Of a stretch of 64,000 bases of DNA, positions 32,707 through 43,226 are shown piece after piece; the stretch's first letter is position 1, and each line of letters starts with the position of its first letter. The notes beneath the pieces were generated by a model, which was not told the origin of the DNA, searched no databases, and was given only the letters and a program-made list of their open reading frames with translations. The DNA comes from Basidiobolus meristosporus CBS 931.73 (Eukaryota; Basidiobolomycota; Basidiobolomycetes; Basidiobolales; Basidiobolaceae). Position numbers and translations under genes: made by a program. The stretch is from positions 1 through 64,000 of the forward strand of contig MCFE01000204.1 of assembly GCA_002104905.1 (NCBI GenBank). The letters run 5' to 3'.

Positions 32707-35700
32707 AAGCTGTCACTCTCTGCAATGTCTACTACTGCTATTACTGGAATTTTTCCCTCTACTGAAAAGTTGGATGGATCTAACTACCAAGTGTGGAAAG
32801 TGAAGATGAAGATGCTGCTGCAAGAAAGAGGCCTTTGGGATATTGTCATGGGAGAAGAATGCCCTCCTAAAAACGTGGGAGAGGAAGCCTTAAAGTACCA
32901 GAAGAAAGAACAAAGTGCCTTTAACTGCATTTGCCTTAATGTCAAGGACAAATTGCTAATTCAATGCTCAAGAGCAAAAACGGCAAAGAATGCCTGGAAG
33001 GCATTAGAAGACACCTACCAGTCATGTTTAGCTGCCAAGAAAATGTATCTGAGAAAAAAATTCTTTACTACAAAGATGCTGCCAGGAGAAGAAATGAAAA
33101 ATCTAATTAACAGAATTACCCTGCTGGTAGAGGAGATGGAATCTGTGGGCGTACCAACTACTGATGAGGATGTGATAGTTACCATCCTGAATAGCCTGAC
33201 AGACGAGTTTCAGGGCCTTGTATCAGCCCTAGAGTCCAGAACTGAAGATTTGACCTTAAATTACGTATATGGAAGGCTCCTGGATGAAGAATTAAGAAAA
33301 TCAAGCGCCAATAAGAAGGAAGAAGAAAATGCTTTAATAAGCAATGATAACCAGCAAAGGAGGTACCCAAGACCCTACAAAGGCAACAGCAACCTATTTT
33401 GCAACTACTGCAAAAGGAAAGGACACACATCAGACCGGTGTTTGAAAAAGAGAGATTATCAGCAAAAGAAGCCTGCATATGGAAATGCTGCAACAACTGA
33501 AGATAGACTATTCATATCTGCACTAAATATGACCACAAACAAGGATTCTCAGACATGGTATATTGACTCTGGAGCTTCTCAACACTTTACACACCAAAAA
33601 GAACTTTTTACCCAATATCAAGAAATTCCAATTAAGAAGGTTTTCATGGGTGACAATAGAACACTTGATGCAGTGGGAGAAGGAACTATCCAAGTAAACC
33701 TTAGAAGCAGTGAAGGAAGCCATAGACTGACCTTTAAAGAAGTACTCTATGTACCAGAAATAGCCAAGAACCTACTCTCTGTAAGCAAGGCCACAGCAGA
33801 AGGACTCAGTTTCAGTTTTGACAATTCTGGATGCAGGATCACTGATCAAAATGGTGCTCATATTGCTTTGGGCATCAGAGATCAGAACCTATACAAGTTG
33901 ACTTATATTCCATCATATCTGGAAGCCAATATAAGTAACTTAAATGAAGAAACACCAATGCTTTGGCACAGGAGATTTGGACACATCAATTTTGATTATT
34001 TGCGTAAAATGATCAAAGATCAGCTAATTTCTGGAGTGAAAACTGATCCCCCAGCTATTTTGGAGCACTGTGAAGCCTGCATATATGGGAAACAAGCCAG
34101 ACAGCCGTTCAAGAGCTCTGGGTTAATCAAAACTAAGAAAAAATTAGATCTAATTCACTCAGATCTGTGTGGTCCTATGCAAAATTTATCCTTAGGCGGG
34201 ATGAAGTATTTAATCACTTTTATTGATGATTATACAAGATACACATGGGTCTACTTCATGGAGAGAAAGGAAGAAGCTCTGTCTAAGCTCAGGGAGTTTA
34301 AAGCCATGGTGGAGAGAGAAACTGGTGAAAAAATCAAGAAAATACGCTCTGACAATGGTGGAGAATATACCTCAAAACTCGTCATCCACTTCTGCAAAAT
34401 TCATGGGATAAAGCAAGAGACTACTGTACCATACTCCCCACAGCAAAATGGAGTAGCAGAACGAGCTAACAGATCAATAATTGATATGGCAAGATCTATG
34501 ATCCATGATCAAAAATTATCCTATGATTTTTGGGCGGAATCAGTTGCCACTGCTGTATATCTTAAAAATAGGAGTTATAACAGAATACTTTGTGATTCTA
34601 CTCCATTTGAAGCATGGTATGGATAAAGACCAAGTGCAGAACATCTAAGAATATTTGGGTGTACAGCATATGCCAAAAAACTGGCCGGAAATCAGTCAAA
34701 ATTTGAGCCAAAAAGTGTAAAATGCATATTTTTGGGCTACTGCAATGAGAGTAAGGCATACAGACTCTACAGTACCAAAGCAAAGAAGCTGATCAAGTCC
34801 AGGGATGTGTTGTTTGATGAAAATTCAAAATTTTCACAAAAAATGACATCAGATGATGACAAAAATTTGATCTCAAGTCCACCAATTGTCAGGATTGAAT
34901 CAGAGCAAAACAGTGAAAATTTTTCACTCCAGAGGACTCTACAACCGTGGTTCAGCCAGAATCAGTGCCCAGGAATATCCCAGAAGTGATCATTCCAGTA
35001 TCAAATGCCTGGAGATCCAATCGGACAAGAAATAGCCCAAATTACTATATCAATGAGGGTACAAACTTAGCCTATGCCTATTCAGTCCATGTTGCTGAAC
35101 CCCAGACTGTAAAAGAGGCCCTAAATAGCCCTCAGACAAAGTTTTGGAGATCTGCAATGACTGAGGAATATCAGGCACTGATGGAAAATCAAACTTGGGA
35201 CTTAGTCAAATTTCCAATCAACCAAAAATCAATTGGATGCAGATGGGACTTCAAGACAAAGTACAAGGCTGATGGTACAATTGAAAGATACAAAGCAAGA
35301 CTTGTAGCCAAAGGATACTCTCAAACAAAAGGACTTGACTATACTGAGACCTTTGCACCGGTAGCCAAGTTTAATTCCATCAGATTAATATTGGCTATTG
35401 CAGCCAAATATAAGTTTTTTATTCATCAAATGGATGTAAGAACTGCATTTTTGAATGGAGAACTTGATGAGGACGTGTATATGGACCAGCCTGATGGGTT
35501 TGTTGACCAAGATAACCCCCATTTGGTCTGCAAGCTTAAAAAGTCACTATATGGTCTCAAACAATCACCGAGAGCCTGGAATTGCAAGATAGATTCTTAT
35601 TTGGAATCTTTGAGTTTCAAAAGGAGTAATGCTGACTATAGTATATACTATAAGCCAGATAGAGCAAATCCAGTTCTATTAGCTCTATATGTGGATGATC

Positions 35701-36668
35701 TTATTATAGCCGCCAATAACCTAGAAACATTGGAAGAGACTAAATCCAGCCTATCTAAGGAGTTCAAGATGTCTGATCTAGGAGAACTTAGTTACTACTT
35801 AGGGATTAAGTTCTCCATAGAAAGAAGTACCCAGACTATCACCCTAAGCCAATCCAAGTATATTCAAGATATACTAAAGAAGTACAAAATGGAAGACTGT
35901 AAACCAGCTGCTACCCCAATGGAGACAAACCTTAACTTGGTCAAAACTCAACCAAATCAAGAGAGCTTGGTGCCATCTGAAAGCCCTGACTTTCCTTATC
36001 AATCTATGGTCGGCAGTCTGATGTATATCATGCTTGGAACACGTCCAGATATCTCATATTCAGTGGGAGTTGTCAGCCAACATAATCAGAATTATGGATC
36101 TGATCATATTGCAGCAGTTAAGCGGATTTTTAGATACCTAAAAGGAACTGCTGATATCTGCTTAAGATACACTTATAAGGATTCAGAACAGGATCTTGTG
36201 GGATACTCTGATGCTGATTGGGGACGAAATTTAGAAGACAGAAGATCCACCACAGGATACACCTTTCTTTACTGTAAAGGAGCAATTTCATGGAATTCAA
36301 GAAAGCAACCAACCGTAGCACTTTCTACTACAGAGGCAGAGTATATGGCAGCCTGTGAAGCTACAAAAGAAGCAATGTGGTTAAGAAAGCTCTTTGCAGA
36401 TTTAGGCCTATGTCAAAAAACGCCTATTACTTTATTTCAAGATAATCAAGGATGTATACAATTAGGTAGAAATCCAACTTTTCATGCTAGAACCAAGCAC
36501 ATAGATATTAGACATCATTTCATACGTAAAGCTATAGAGAATAACTTAGTAAGCTTAGTTTACTGTCCTACAGATGAAATGATTGCAGACATATTTACCA
36601 AACCATTAGCAAGAGACAAGTTTGAATATCTTAGGTCAAAATTAGGACTAGTCAGTATGAACATTTAG
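32698..36668 (+). pseudogene. Copia B1 gag-pol, nearly intact
   Basis: Starting at ATG 32,698 (or 32,728): gag with a UBN2-like region (YQVWKVKMKMLLQERGLW), CCHC knuckle CNYCKRKGHTSDRC (about 33,398), protease WYIDSGASQHF (about 33,560), HRRFGH/CEACIYGK zinc region (about 33,970-34,090), integrase core with HSDLCGP, DDYTRY, SDNGGEY and NGVAERANR (about 34,155-34,470), RT with FAPVAKFNSIR and intact YVDD (about 35,690), and RNase H with STTEAEYMAAC (about 36,325). The TAA at 34,624-34,626 replaces a Tyr codon kept in C2. Loss of one T from a T6 run (34,920-34,924) shifts the frame until about 34,940. The rest is open to the stop at 36,666. Confidence 0.93.
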
Positions 36669-36679
36669 CTGAGTGGGAG

Positions 36680-37029
36680 TGTTGTAAAAATTTGTTTTAT
36701 CACCTAAATATTCACCTAACTTAGTCACTTAGATCATCACCTTTAAATCCTAGAGAATACTGACCAAAATTCCTTGTCGGGATATACTTAGAATATTTTC
36801 ACCAAAATACCAGGTACCCAGAACATGAAAATTCTCAAAGTTGTCCAAGCAGCCCCAAACTTTGCACACATGTTCTTGGGACCTTCCGTAACCTATTCTA
36901 CATGTTTGTAATGCCAAGACCATGTAAAAGTATAAATACTACTTTTACATTCAATAAATCATTAAGTGAAAACCACATAATCTACTTGTTCTACAAATCA
37001 CTTCCAATATCTCCAAGACTCTTACAATA
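36680..37029 (+). repeat. 3' LTR of copia B1
   Basis: 350 bp, preceded by the polypurine tract GAGTGGGAG (36,671-36,679). The last bases are ATA where the 5' LTR has ACA, so the terminal CA has decayed to TA. Followed by the target duplication AACTC. Confidence 0.93.
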
Positions 37030-37827
37030 AACTCCACCAACAGGGACTTGATAAGAATGCAGCTTTAACTAATAGTTACAAAGACTGAAAAGTATCTTTG
37101 CCTGTACAGGAACAAACTTGGGAAAACAAACAAATATAATAAAATATACCTACTCTGAGTATTCCCCACAAGTAGTGCCTCCAAGGTCAGTTGGATGTCA
37201 GCGCAGTTTCCTGGGAGTGTTGTCAGTTCTGAGTCAGAAAATAGTGGTAATAGGTATTGGTGATCTCACTAATCAATAAGTTGGAATAATGGAGGAGGGA
37301 TGATTTATTTTAAGGGATAGCCTCCCTTATATACTTTCTTGCTGCTCAATTTCTTGCTAGAAAATACTTTCTGGAAGTTTCCAGAAGGTAGTAGACAGCC
37401 AATCATGTCATTGTGTACTAAAAATAGCGCAAATTCTTGGCGGATTGTTCCATGAGACATAGTAGCACCTAGCCAATCAGGTAGTGGTAATATGAAACCC
37501 CTGTGTCATGTGGTTGTCTCTTATGGCAGTAGGATAGGAGGGTTATGAAACCAAAATGGTCACATGACATGGGACTGTCGGGGTACTTGCCTTATATGGT
37601 AACTGTCTTATCTTGGCATCTTGGCAAGGAATAGGAATAGCTTGTGCAATAGGTTAATAGTGACAAATAGTTTGTCAGGTTGCATAGTAAAAATCACATA
37701 GACAGAATAGAAAGTATTGCAATTTGGGATAATACTAATATAGGGGGGGTAATCCTTTTTTAGGGAAGTGAGCATATGAGAATGAGCACATCTGCCTGTG
37801 GGTGTCACTGTGACCCCACTACACCAC

Positions 37828-38244
37828 CCTTGTGACAAATTGGATTTCAAGAAACTTCGTCCCTTCAAGATCAAGAAGAAGCTTGGCCCTATAGTATATC
37901 AGCTACAGTTACCAGCAAGTATGAAAGTCCATGATACTTTACATGTGTCCCTCCTGGAGCCATATTGTAGGAACACCTTGCCAAACCGGCAAGAAGCAAA
38001 GCCCCAAGCCATCCAGGTTGACCAACATCAAAAATTTGAAGTTAATCAGATTCTAGACTCCAAGTATATCCAGTCAAAGCTGTACTACTTAGTAGACTAG
38101 ATTGGTTATGGTCCAAGTGACCAAACATGGGAACCAGCTACCCATCTCACTAATTGTCTAGAACTAGTTACCCAGTTCCACCAGCAATATCCTGCAAAAC
38201 CTGCCCCAAAGGGAAACAGAGCTTTGCCTGGAAGAGGAGAATAG
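37828..38244 (+). pseudogene. Gypsy D1 integrase C-terminus with chromodomain
   Basis: This completes D1: PCDKLDFKKLRPFKIKKKLG (GPY/F-like module with HDTLHVSLLEPY), then a chromodomain, FEVNQILDSKYIQSKLYYLV...GYGPSDQTWEPATHLTN, ending near FHQQYPAKP. The Trp codon before IGYGP has become TAG (38,098-38,100). A chromodomain on integrase places D among chromoviruses, which use it to target marked chromatin. The purine tract GGAAGAGGAGAATAG (38,230-38,244) is the PPT. Confidence 0.9.
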
Positions 38245-38766
38245 TGTCATGATCACATGACAACTATGAACACCTGTGCCAAGTTTCAGCTTCCTAGCTC
38301 AGTTTCTAAGAGATTCCTTCTGGAACCTTCTACCACCTTCCAGAAAGTTCCTGATCATTCCAAACCATTGTTACACAATAAAACATTCCATGGAAGCTTC
38401 CCATCATATTTTTCATAGTCCAGTACCATATATGGAAATACCAGGTCACATGACTTAGTCACATGATCAGGTGACCCAATCCATTTCCCTATCCTGTCTC
38501 AGTGCCTTGTCTTCTATATTATTATCCCCAGCACTGCTGCTGTGCCTCACCCTACAACCCCATTGGAATTAGCTAATATCTCTTGGCATCAGTATAGCCA
38601 AAAAGTATATATATAGTCCTATCCCCCTTAAGTATTCCTCAGTCTGATAAACACAGGTCTTGAATAAACAGCCTTGCCTTGAATCCTGTCTTGCCTTGAT
38701 GGTCCACACCTAAGTCCTTTCCTGCTGTGCCTAGCTATTCCTCCTGCCTTGTGTCTATTCATAGCA
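38245..38766 (+). repeat. 3' LTR of gypsy D1
   Basis: 522 bp, TGTCATGATCAC...TTCATAGCA. It carries the TATATATATAG box (about 38,605) and CAGTCTGATAAAC (38,640). The target duplication CCATC follows (38,767-38,771), after which minus-strand D2 text resumes. Confidence 0.92.
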
Positions 38767-38771
38767 CCATC

Positions 38772-41182
38772 TGGCTTGTCTCTGATTTAGTACTTTTTGT
38801 TGTAAAAATTCGTATTTCCACCTAAATATTCACCTAACTTAGTCACTTAGATCATTACCTTCAAATCCTAGAGAATACTGACCAAATTCCTTGTTGGGAT
38901 TTACTTAGAATATTTTCACCAAAATACCAGGTACCCAGAACATGAAAATTCTCAAAGTTGTCCAAACAGCACCAAACTTTTCACACATGTTCTTGGGACC
39001 TTTCTAAACCTATTCTACGTGTTTGTAATGCCAAGACCAGGTAAAATTATAAATACTACTTTTACATTCAATAAATCATTAAGTGAAAACCACATAATCT
39101 ACTTGTTCTCCAAATCACTTCCAATATCTCCAAGACTCTTACAACACTTTTGAGGTGGTAAAGTACTCAAGGTTCTTGTGGTCACAGAAGATCCTTATCT
39201 TTTGGGCTGCACTGTCAAGGTAGTGTCTCCATTGCTCAAAGGCAACAACAATTTCAAGTAGTTCCTTATCATAGACATCATGGTTTACTTCAGCTGGAGT
39301 AAATTTCTGGAAGTCAAATGCAATAGGGTGTAGTACATTCTTGTCATTGCACTGGGAAAGGATTGCACCAAGTGCAAAGTCAGAGGCATCAGTTTCCATG
39401 ATGGAAGATTTCTCAAGGTCAGGGTGAGCAAGCAGGGGAGCATACAGGAAGGATTTGTTGATGGAATTAAAGACATTGGAATGTTCCTCATTCCAGGCAA
39501 AGGGCAGATTCTTATGGGTGAGCTTTGTCAAGGGAGTGGCTATCTTTGAGTAGTTGGCAATAAATCTACAATAGAAGTTGGCAAATCCAAGGAAGAACTG
39601 CACTTCTTTTACAGAACAGGGTGCTTTCCACCACTAGATGGCTTCAACTTTCTTGAGGTCCATTCTTGTTTCATTTGAGCTGATAAGATAACCTAAAAAC
39701 TCAACTTCTTTTTGGTTAAACTCACATTTCTCCAGTTTGGCATAGAGGCCAGCAGTGTCAAGTTTGGTCAAGACTTTCTTGACATGGGAATTTTGTTCTT
39801 CTTGGGTCTTGGAGTAGATCAAGATGTCATCAGGGTAGATAACCACAATTTGGTCAAGGTATTCACAGAATATGTCATTCATCAGGTGTTGAAAGATAGC
39901 TGGGGCATTGGTGAGACCAAATGGCATAGCTTTGTACTCAAAATGACCATATCTTGTTCTGAACGCAGTTTTCCATTCATCAACAGGCCTGATCCTGACA
40001 AGGTTATATGCTCCTCTGAGGTCAGTCTTAGTAAATACTCTGGCAGCAGAGAGTTGATCTAACAGGGTGTTGATCAGGGGAAAAGGGTACTGGTTCTTGA
40101 TTGTGATCTTATTCAGTGCACGGTAGTCTACACACATTCTTAGGGTACCATCCTTTTTTTTGACAAAGAGGATTGGGGCACCAGCTGGGGACCTAGAGTG
40201 CTGAATAAAGCCTTTCTGGATTTTCATTGGAGGGACCAGTTGCAAGCCTGTCATTGTAGCTGGACATTGGAATTTCCCAATAATACAGGAGAGGATTGCT
40301 CACAGGATGATTGTAGGAGCTTGAAGCTGGACTTTTTGTTAGGACAAGACTTGGCAAAGTGGCTGGGCTGGCCACAGTAAAGGCAGAGGTTTGCCTGTTG
40401 ACATCTAGATCTTTCTTCTTTTGTGTGTTTTGTATATTTAGCACGGTCAATTTGCATAGGATCATCAGGCTTAGTATTGGGTGACTGGATTACTGGGAAG
40501 GAGATTGGCTGATACGTATGTTGGAATTTCTGTTTCTTCTGGAAAGAAAATTGTCACATTGGATTGCTTGATGAATAGCTTCACCCAAAGTGGTTGGGTC
40601 AGGTAGAGTGAGGAGTAGGTCACTGACTTCATCATTAAGCCCATCTTGAAATTGACTAATTAGGGCAGTGTGACCCCAAAGGCTCAAATCACTGGCTAGT
40701 AGCCAGAATTCAGAAGCATACATGGATGCAGGTCTGTTTCCTTGCTTCAGGTTCTTGACCTTGTTGGCAGCAGTTCTGGTTTGGTCAATGTTGTCAAATG
40801 TTGGCTCCATTTCTGTGAGGAAGGCATGGTAGTTGCTGAGCAGAGGGGAGTTGGTTTCCACCAAAAGGGAGAACCATTTCTGGGCAGTTCCAGTCAGCAG
40901 GTTAGAGATATAACCAACTTTTTCTTGATCTGTGGGGAACCAATTGGGTTGTAGTGACAAGTGGTGTTTCACTATGTTGATGAAACCTTGGAATTCATTC
41001 TGGGAGCCACTGAGCTTGGTAGTAGAAGTGTTCTTGGGATCATGGTAGGATGGAGCCTGGATAGGCTGTTGGGCATTTTGGCTCTGGAGCTGAGCAGCAG
41101 AGTTTCTGAGGTCTGAATTGTCTTGTTGCAGATGGGCAAAGGCAGCCATGAGACTTGCAAAGTTATACTCTGGGCTGGACAT
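38772..41182 (-). pseudogene. Gypsy D2 gag-pol (older host copy)
   Basis: Minus strand. Gag from ATG 41,182 (MSSPEYNFASLMAAFAHLQQ) with AQKWFSLLVETNSPLLSNYH. Zinc knuckle CLYCGQPSHFAKSCP (about 40,400) in another frame. RT from about 40,190 ([20 protein letters not shown]) contains the region D1 has lost, but its catalytic motif reads YPDD (about 39,838). A stop lies at 39,634. RNase H follows ([15 protein letters not shown], 39,400) down to SKVL at 39,152, then past the solo LTR to 38,772. Its continuation is at 21,914-21,578 beyond D1. Confidence 0.88.
38798..39146 (+). repeat. Solo copia LTR with target duplication
   Basis: 349 bp, TGTTGTAAAAATTCG...CTCTTACAACA, flanked by a perfect 5-bp duplication CTTTT (38,793-38,797 and 39,147-39,151). 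It interrupts D2 RNase H text between SKVL and the following residues. This is the classic product of LTR-LTR recombination of a full B1-type element. Confidence 0.92.
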
Positions 41183-41189
41183 GTCATGG

Positions 41190-42267
41190 TGTGGTGGTGT
41201 ATAAGCCCAAAGGGCAAAATACGGCCAACACTTCTCAAGTGTGAATGTGTGTGGGGTGTTCACTAGGTGCAATAACCTCTGGCAAAAGCTTGCTAGGAAT
41301 ACTGGGTCTTTTGTCTAATCTAATGTGAAGGGGGATAAAGCCTCAAGCTTGTCAACAGAAAACTATTGAACTACAATCCCCAACTTAGTTGGCGTCTTAA
41401 CAAAAGTTTATAATGGCTTTTACATCCTTTGAGATGACAATGTACTAAAGCTTCCAAAGTCAAAACAACCGTAAACTCCACCAACAGGGACTTGATAAGA
41501 ATGCAGCTTTAACCAATAGTTACAAAGACTGAAAAGTATCTTTGCCTGTTCAAGAACAAGCTTGGGAAAACAATCAAATATAATAAAATATACCTACTCT
41601 GAGTATTCCTCACAAGTAGTGCCTCCAAGGTCAGTTGGCTGTCAGCGCGGTTTCCTGGGAGTGTTGTCAGTTCTGAGTCAGAAAATAGTGGTAATAGGTA
41701 GCGGTGATCTCACTAATTAATAAGTTGGAATATTGGAAGAGGGATGATTCATTTTAAGAGATAGCCTCCCTTATATACTTTTTTTGCTGCTCAAATTCTT
41801 GCTAGAAAATACTTTTGGGAAGTTTCCAGAAGGCAGTAGAGAGCCAATCATGTCAATGTGTACTAAAAATAGTGCAAATTCTTGGCGGATTGTTCCATGA
41901 GACAAAGTAGCACCTAGCCAATCAGGTAGTGGTAATATGGAACCCTGTGTCATGTAATTGCCTCTTATGGTAGTAGGATAGGAGGGTAATGAAACCAAGA
42001 TGGTCACATGACATGGGCACTGTTGGGGGTACTTGCCTTATATGGTACTATCTTATCTTGGTATCTTGGCAAGGAATAGGAATAGCTTGTGCAATGGGTT
42101 AATAGTGACAAATAGTTTGTCAGGTTGCATAGTAATAATTACATAGACAGAATAGAAAATATTGCAATTTGGGATGATACTAATATAGGGGGGGTAATTC
42201 TTTTTAGGGAAGTGAACATATGGGAATGAGCACATCTGCCTGTGGATGTCACTGTGACCCAACTACA
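41190..42267 (-). repeat. Solo-LTR-like unit E2
   Basis: 1,078 bp, plus strand TGTGGTGGTG...CAACTACA, the same length and ends as E1. Flanks ATGG (41,186-41,189) and ACGG (42,268-42,271) are a 4-bp duplication with one change. It sits 4 bp upstream of the D2 gag ATG. On the minus strand it has a TATATAAGGGAGGC promoter-like block (about 41,770). Confidence 0.85.
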
Positions 42268-42271
42268 ACGG

Positions 42272-42684
42272 TAGCAGGAGGCAGAGAAGTTTCTTGGACT
42301 TGTTCAGGAACACTGGATATTGCTAGCTAACTTGTGGGTTATAAAGCCACTAGTTTGTCACAAACACAATTATTGAGCCACAATCCCCAACTTTGAATAA
42401 GTTAGCATCACTTCAGAAGGTACTGGCTTTTAACGTCCTTTGATAGAGTATTGTACTGAAGCTTCCAATACTATAACAACTGTAAACTACACCAACAGGG
42501 TAATAAAGTGAATGCAGCTTTGCCCAATAATCTTACAAAGAGAAAGTATCTTTACCTTTAGAGGACAAGACTGGAGGAAGATTCAGGGTGATACTTACGG
42601 TAGGTATTCCTTTGCAAGTTCTTCTCAAGAACTTTGGGTAGAAGGCAGAGATCCACAGGTAAGTCAGGAGCAGTCTGATAAAAC
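42272..42684 (-). other. Leader and primer-binding site of gypsy D2
   Basis: Minus-strand leader matching D1 22,433-22,838. The PBS is the complement of 42,671-42,684, GTTTTATCAGACTG, immediately next to the LTR. It pairs over 12 bases with the LTR motif CAGTCTGATAAA. Confidence 0.8.
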
Positions 42685-42877
42685 TGTTATGAATAGACAC
42701 AAGGTAGGAGAGTAGAGCTAGGCAAGGCAGGACCAGGAAAGGACTTAGGTGTGGATCAACAAGGCAAGGCATGTTTCCAAGGCAAGGCATGTTTCCAAGG
42801 CAAGGCAGATTTCCAAGGCAAGGCTGTTTATTCAAGACCTGTGTTTATCAGACTGAGGAATACATAAGGGGCAATAA
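42685..42877 (-). repeat. Partial 5' LTR of gypsy D2
   Basis: Only the transcript-proximal end of the LTR remains, from the putative transcript start (42,855) to the LTR end (TTCATAACA in minus sense). The rest is cut off by copia C2 at 42,878. It contains an 18-bp tandem repeat not expanded in D1. Confidence 0.85.
42761..42832 (+). repeat. 18-bp minisatellite in D2 LTR
   Basis: Four tandem units of AAGGCAAGGCATGTTTCC, the first two identical, the third and fourth diverging. D1 LTRs show only two short CCTTGCCTTG-type blocks at the same place. The repeat lies in the transcribed part of the LTR. Confidence 0.85.
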
Positions 42878-43226
42878 TGTTGTAAGAGTCTTGGAGATAT
42901 TAGAAGTGATTTGGGGGACAAGTAGATTATGTGGTTTTCACTTAATGATTTATTGAATGTAAAAGTAGTATTTATACTTTTACATAGTCTTGGCATTACA
43001 AACATGTAGAATAGACTGAGGAAGGTCCCAAGAACATGCGTGCAAAGTTTGGGGCTGTTTGGACAACTTTGAAAATTTTCATGTTCAGGGTACCTGGTAT
43101 TTTGGTGAAAATATTCCAAGTAAATCCCAACAAGGAATTTGGTCAGTATTCTCTAGGATTTGAAGGTAATGATCTAAGTGACTAAGTTAGGTGAATATTT
43201 AGGTGGAATAACAAACTTCTACAACA
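42878..43226 (-). repeat. 3' LTR of copia C2 (minus orientation)
   Basis: 349 bp, plus strand TGTTGTAAGAGTCTTGG...TTCTACAACA, then CTCCCACTCAGCT (complement of the PPT). Confidence 0.92.

Larger units (their letters stand above)
32344..37029 (+). mobile_element. Ty1/copia element B1, complete ends
   Basis: A 4,686-bp element with two 350-bp LTRs that differ at about six positions (about 98% identity) and a perfect 5-bp target duplication AACTC (32,339-32,343 and 37,030-37,034). It lies inside unit E1. It has PBS, gag, protease, integrase, RT, RNase H and PPT in copia order. Only two lesions are seen, a stop at 34,624 and a 1-nt deletion near 34,924. It is the youngest datable insertion in the window. 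Confidence 0.95.
32055..37823 (-). repeat. Solo-LTR-like unit E1, split by copia B1
   Basis: On the plus strand the unit starts TGTGGTGGTGTATAAG and ends CCCCACTACA (short inverted ends TGTRGTGG). Without B1 and its duplication it is 1,078 bp (32,055-32,343 plus 37,035-37,823), exactly the length of E2. It is flanked by CCGC (32,051-32,054) and CCAC (37,824-37,827), a 4-bp duplication with one change. It interrupts the D1 integrase between NR and PCDK. Orientation is taken as minus because its inner part matches the D leader on that strand. Confidence 0.82.

Noticed and set aside
33179-33496. 105-codon minus-strand frame
   Set aside because: It is the antisense of B1 gag and zinc knuckle; the plus strand has clear domains.
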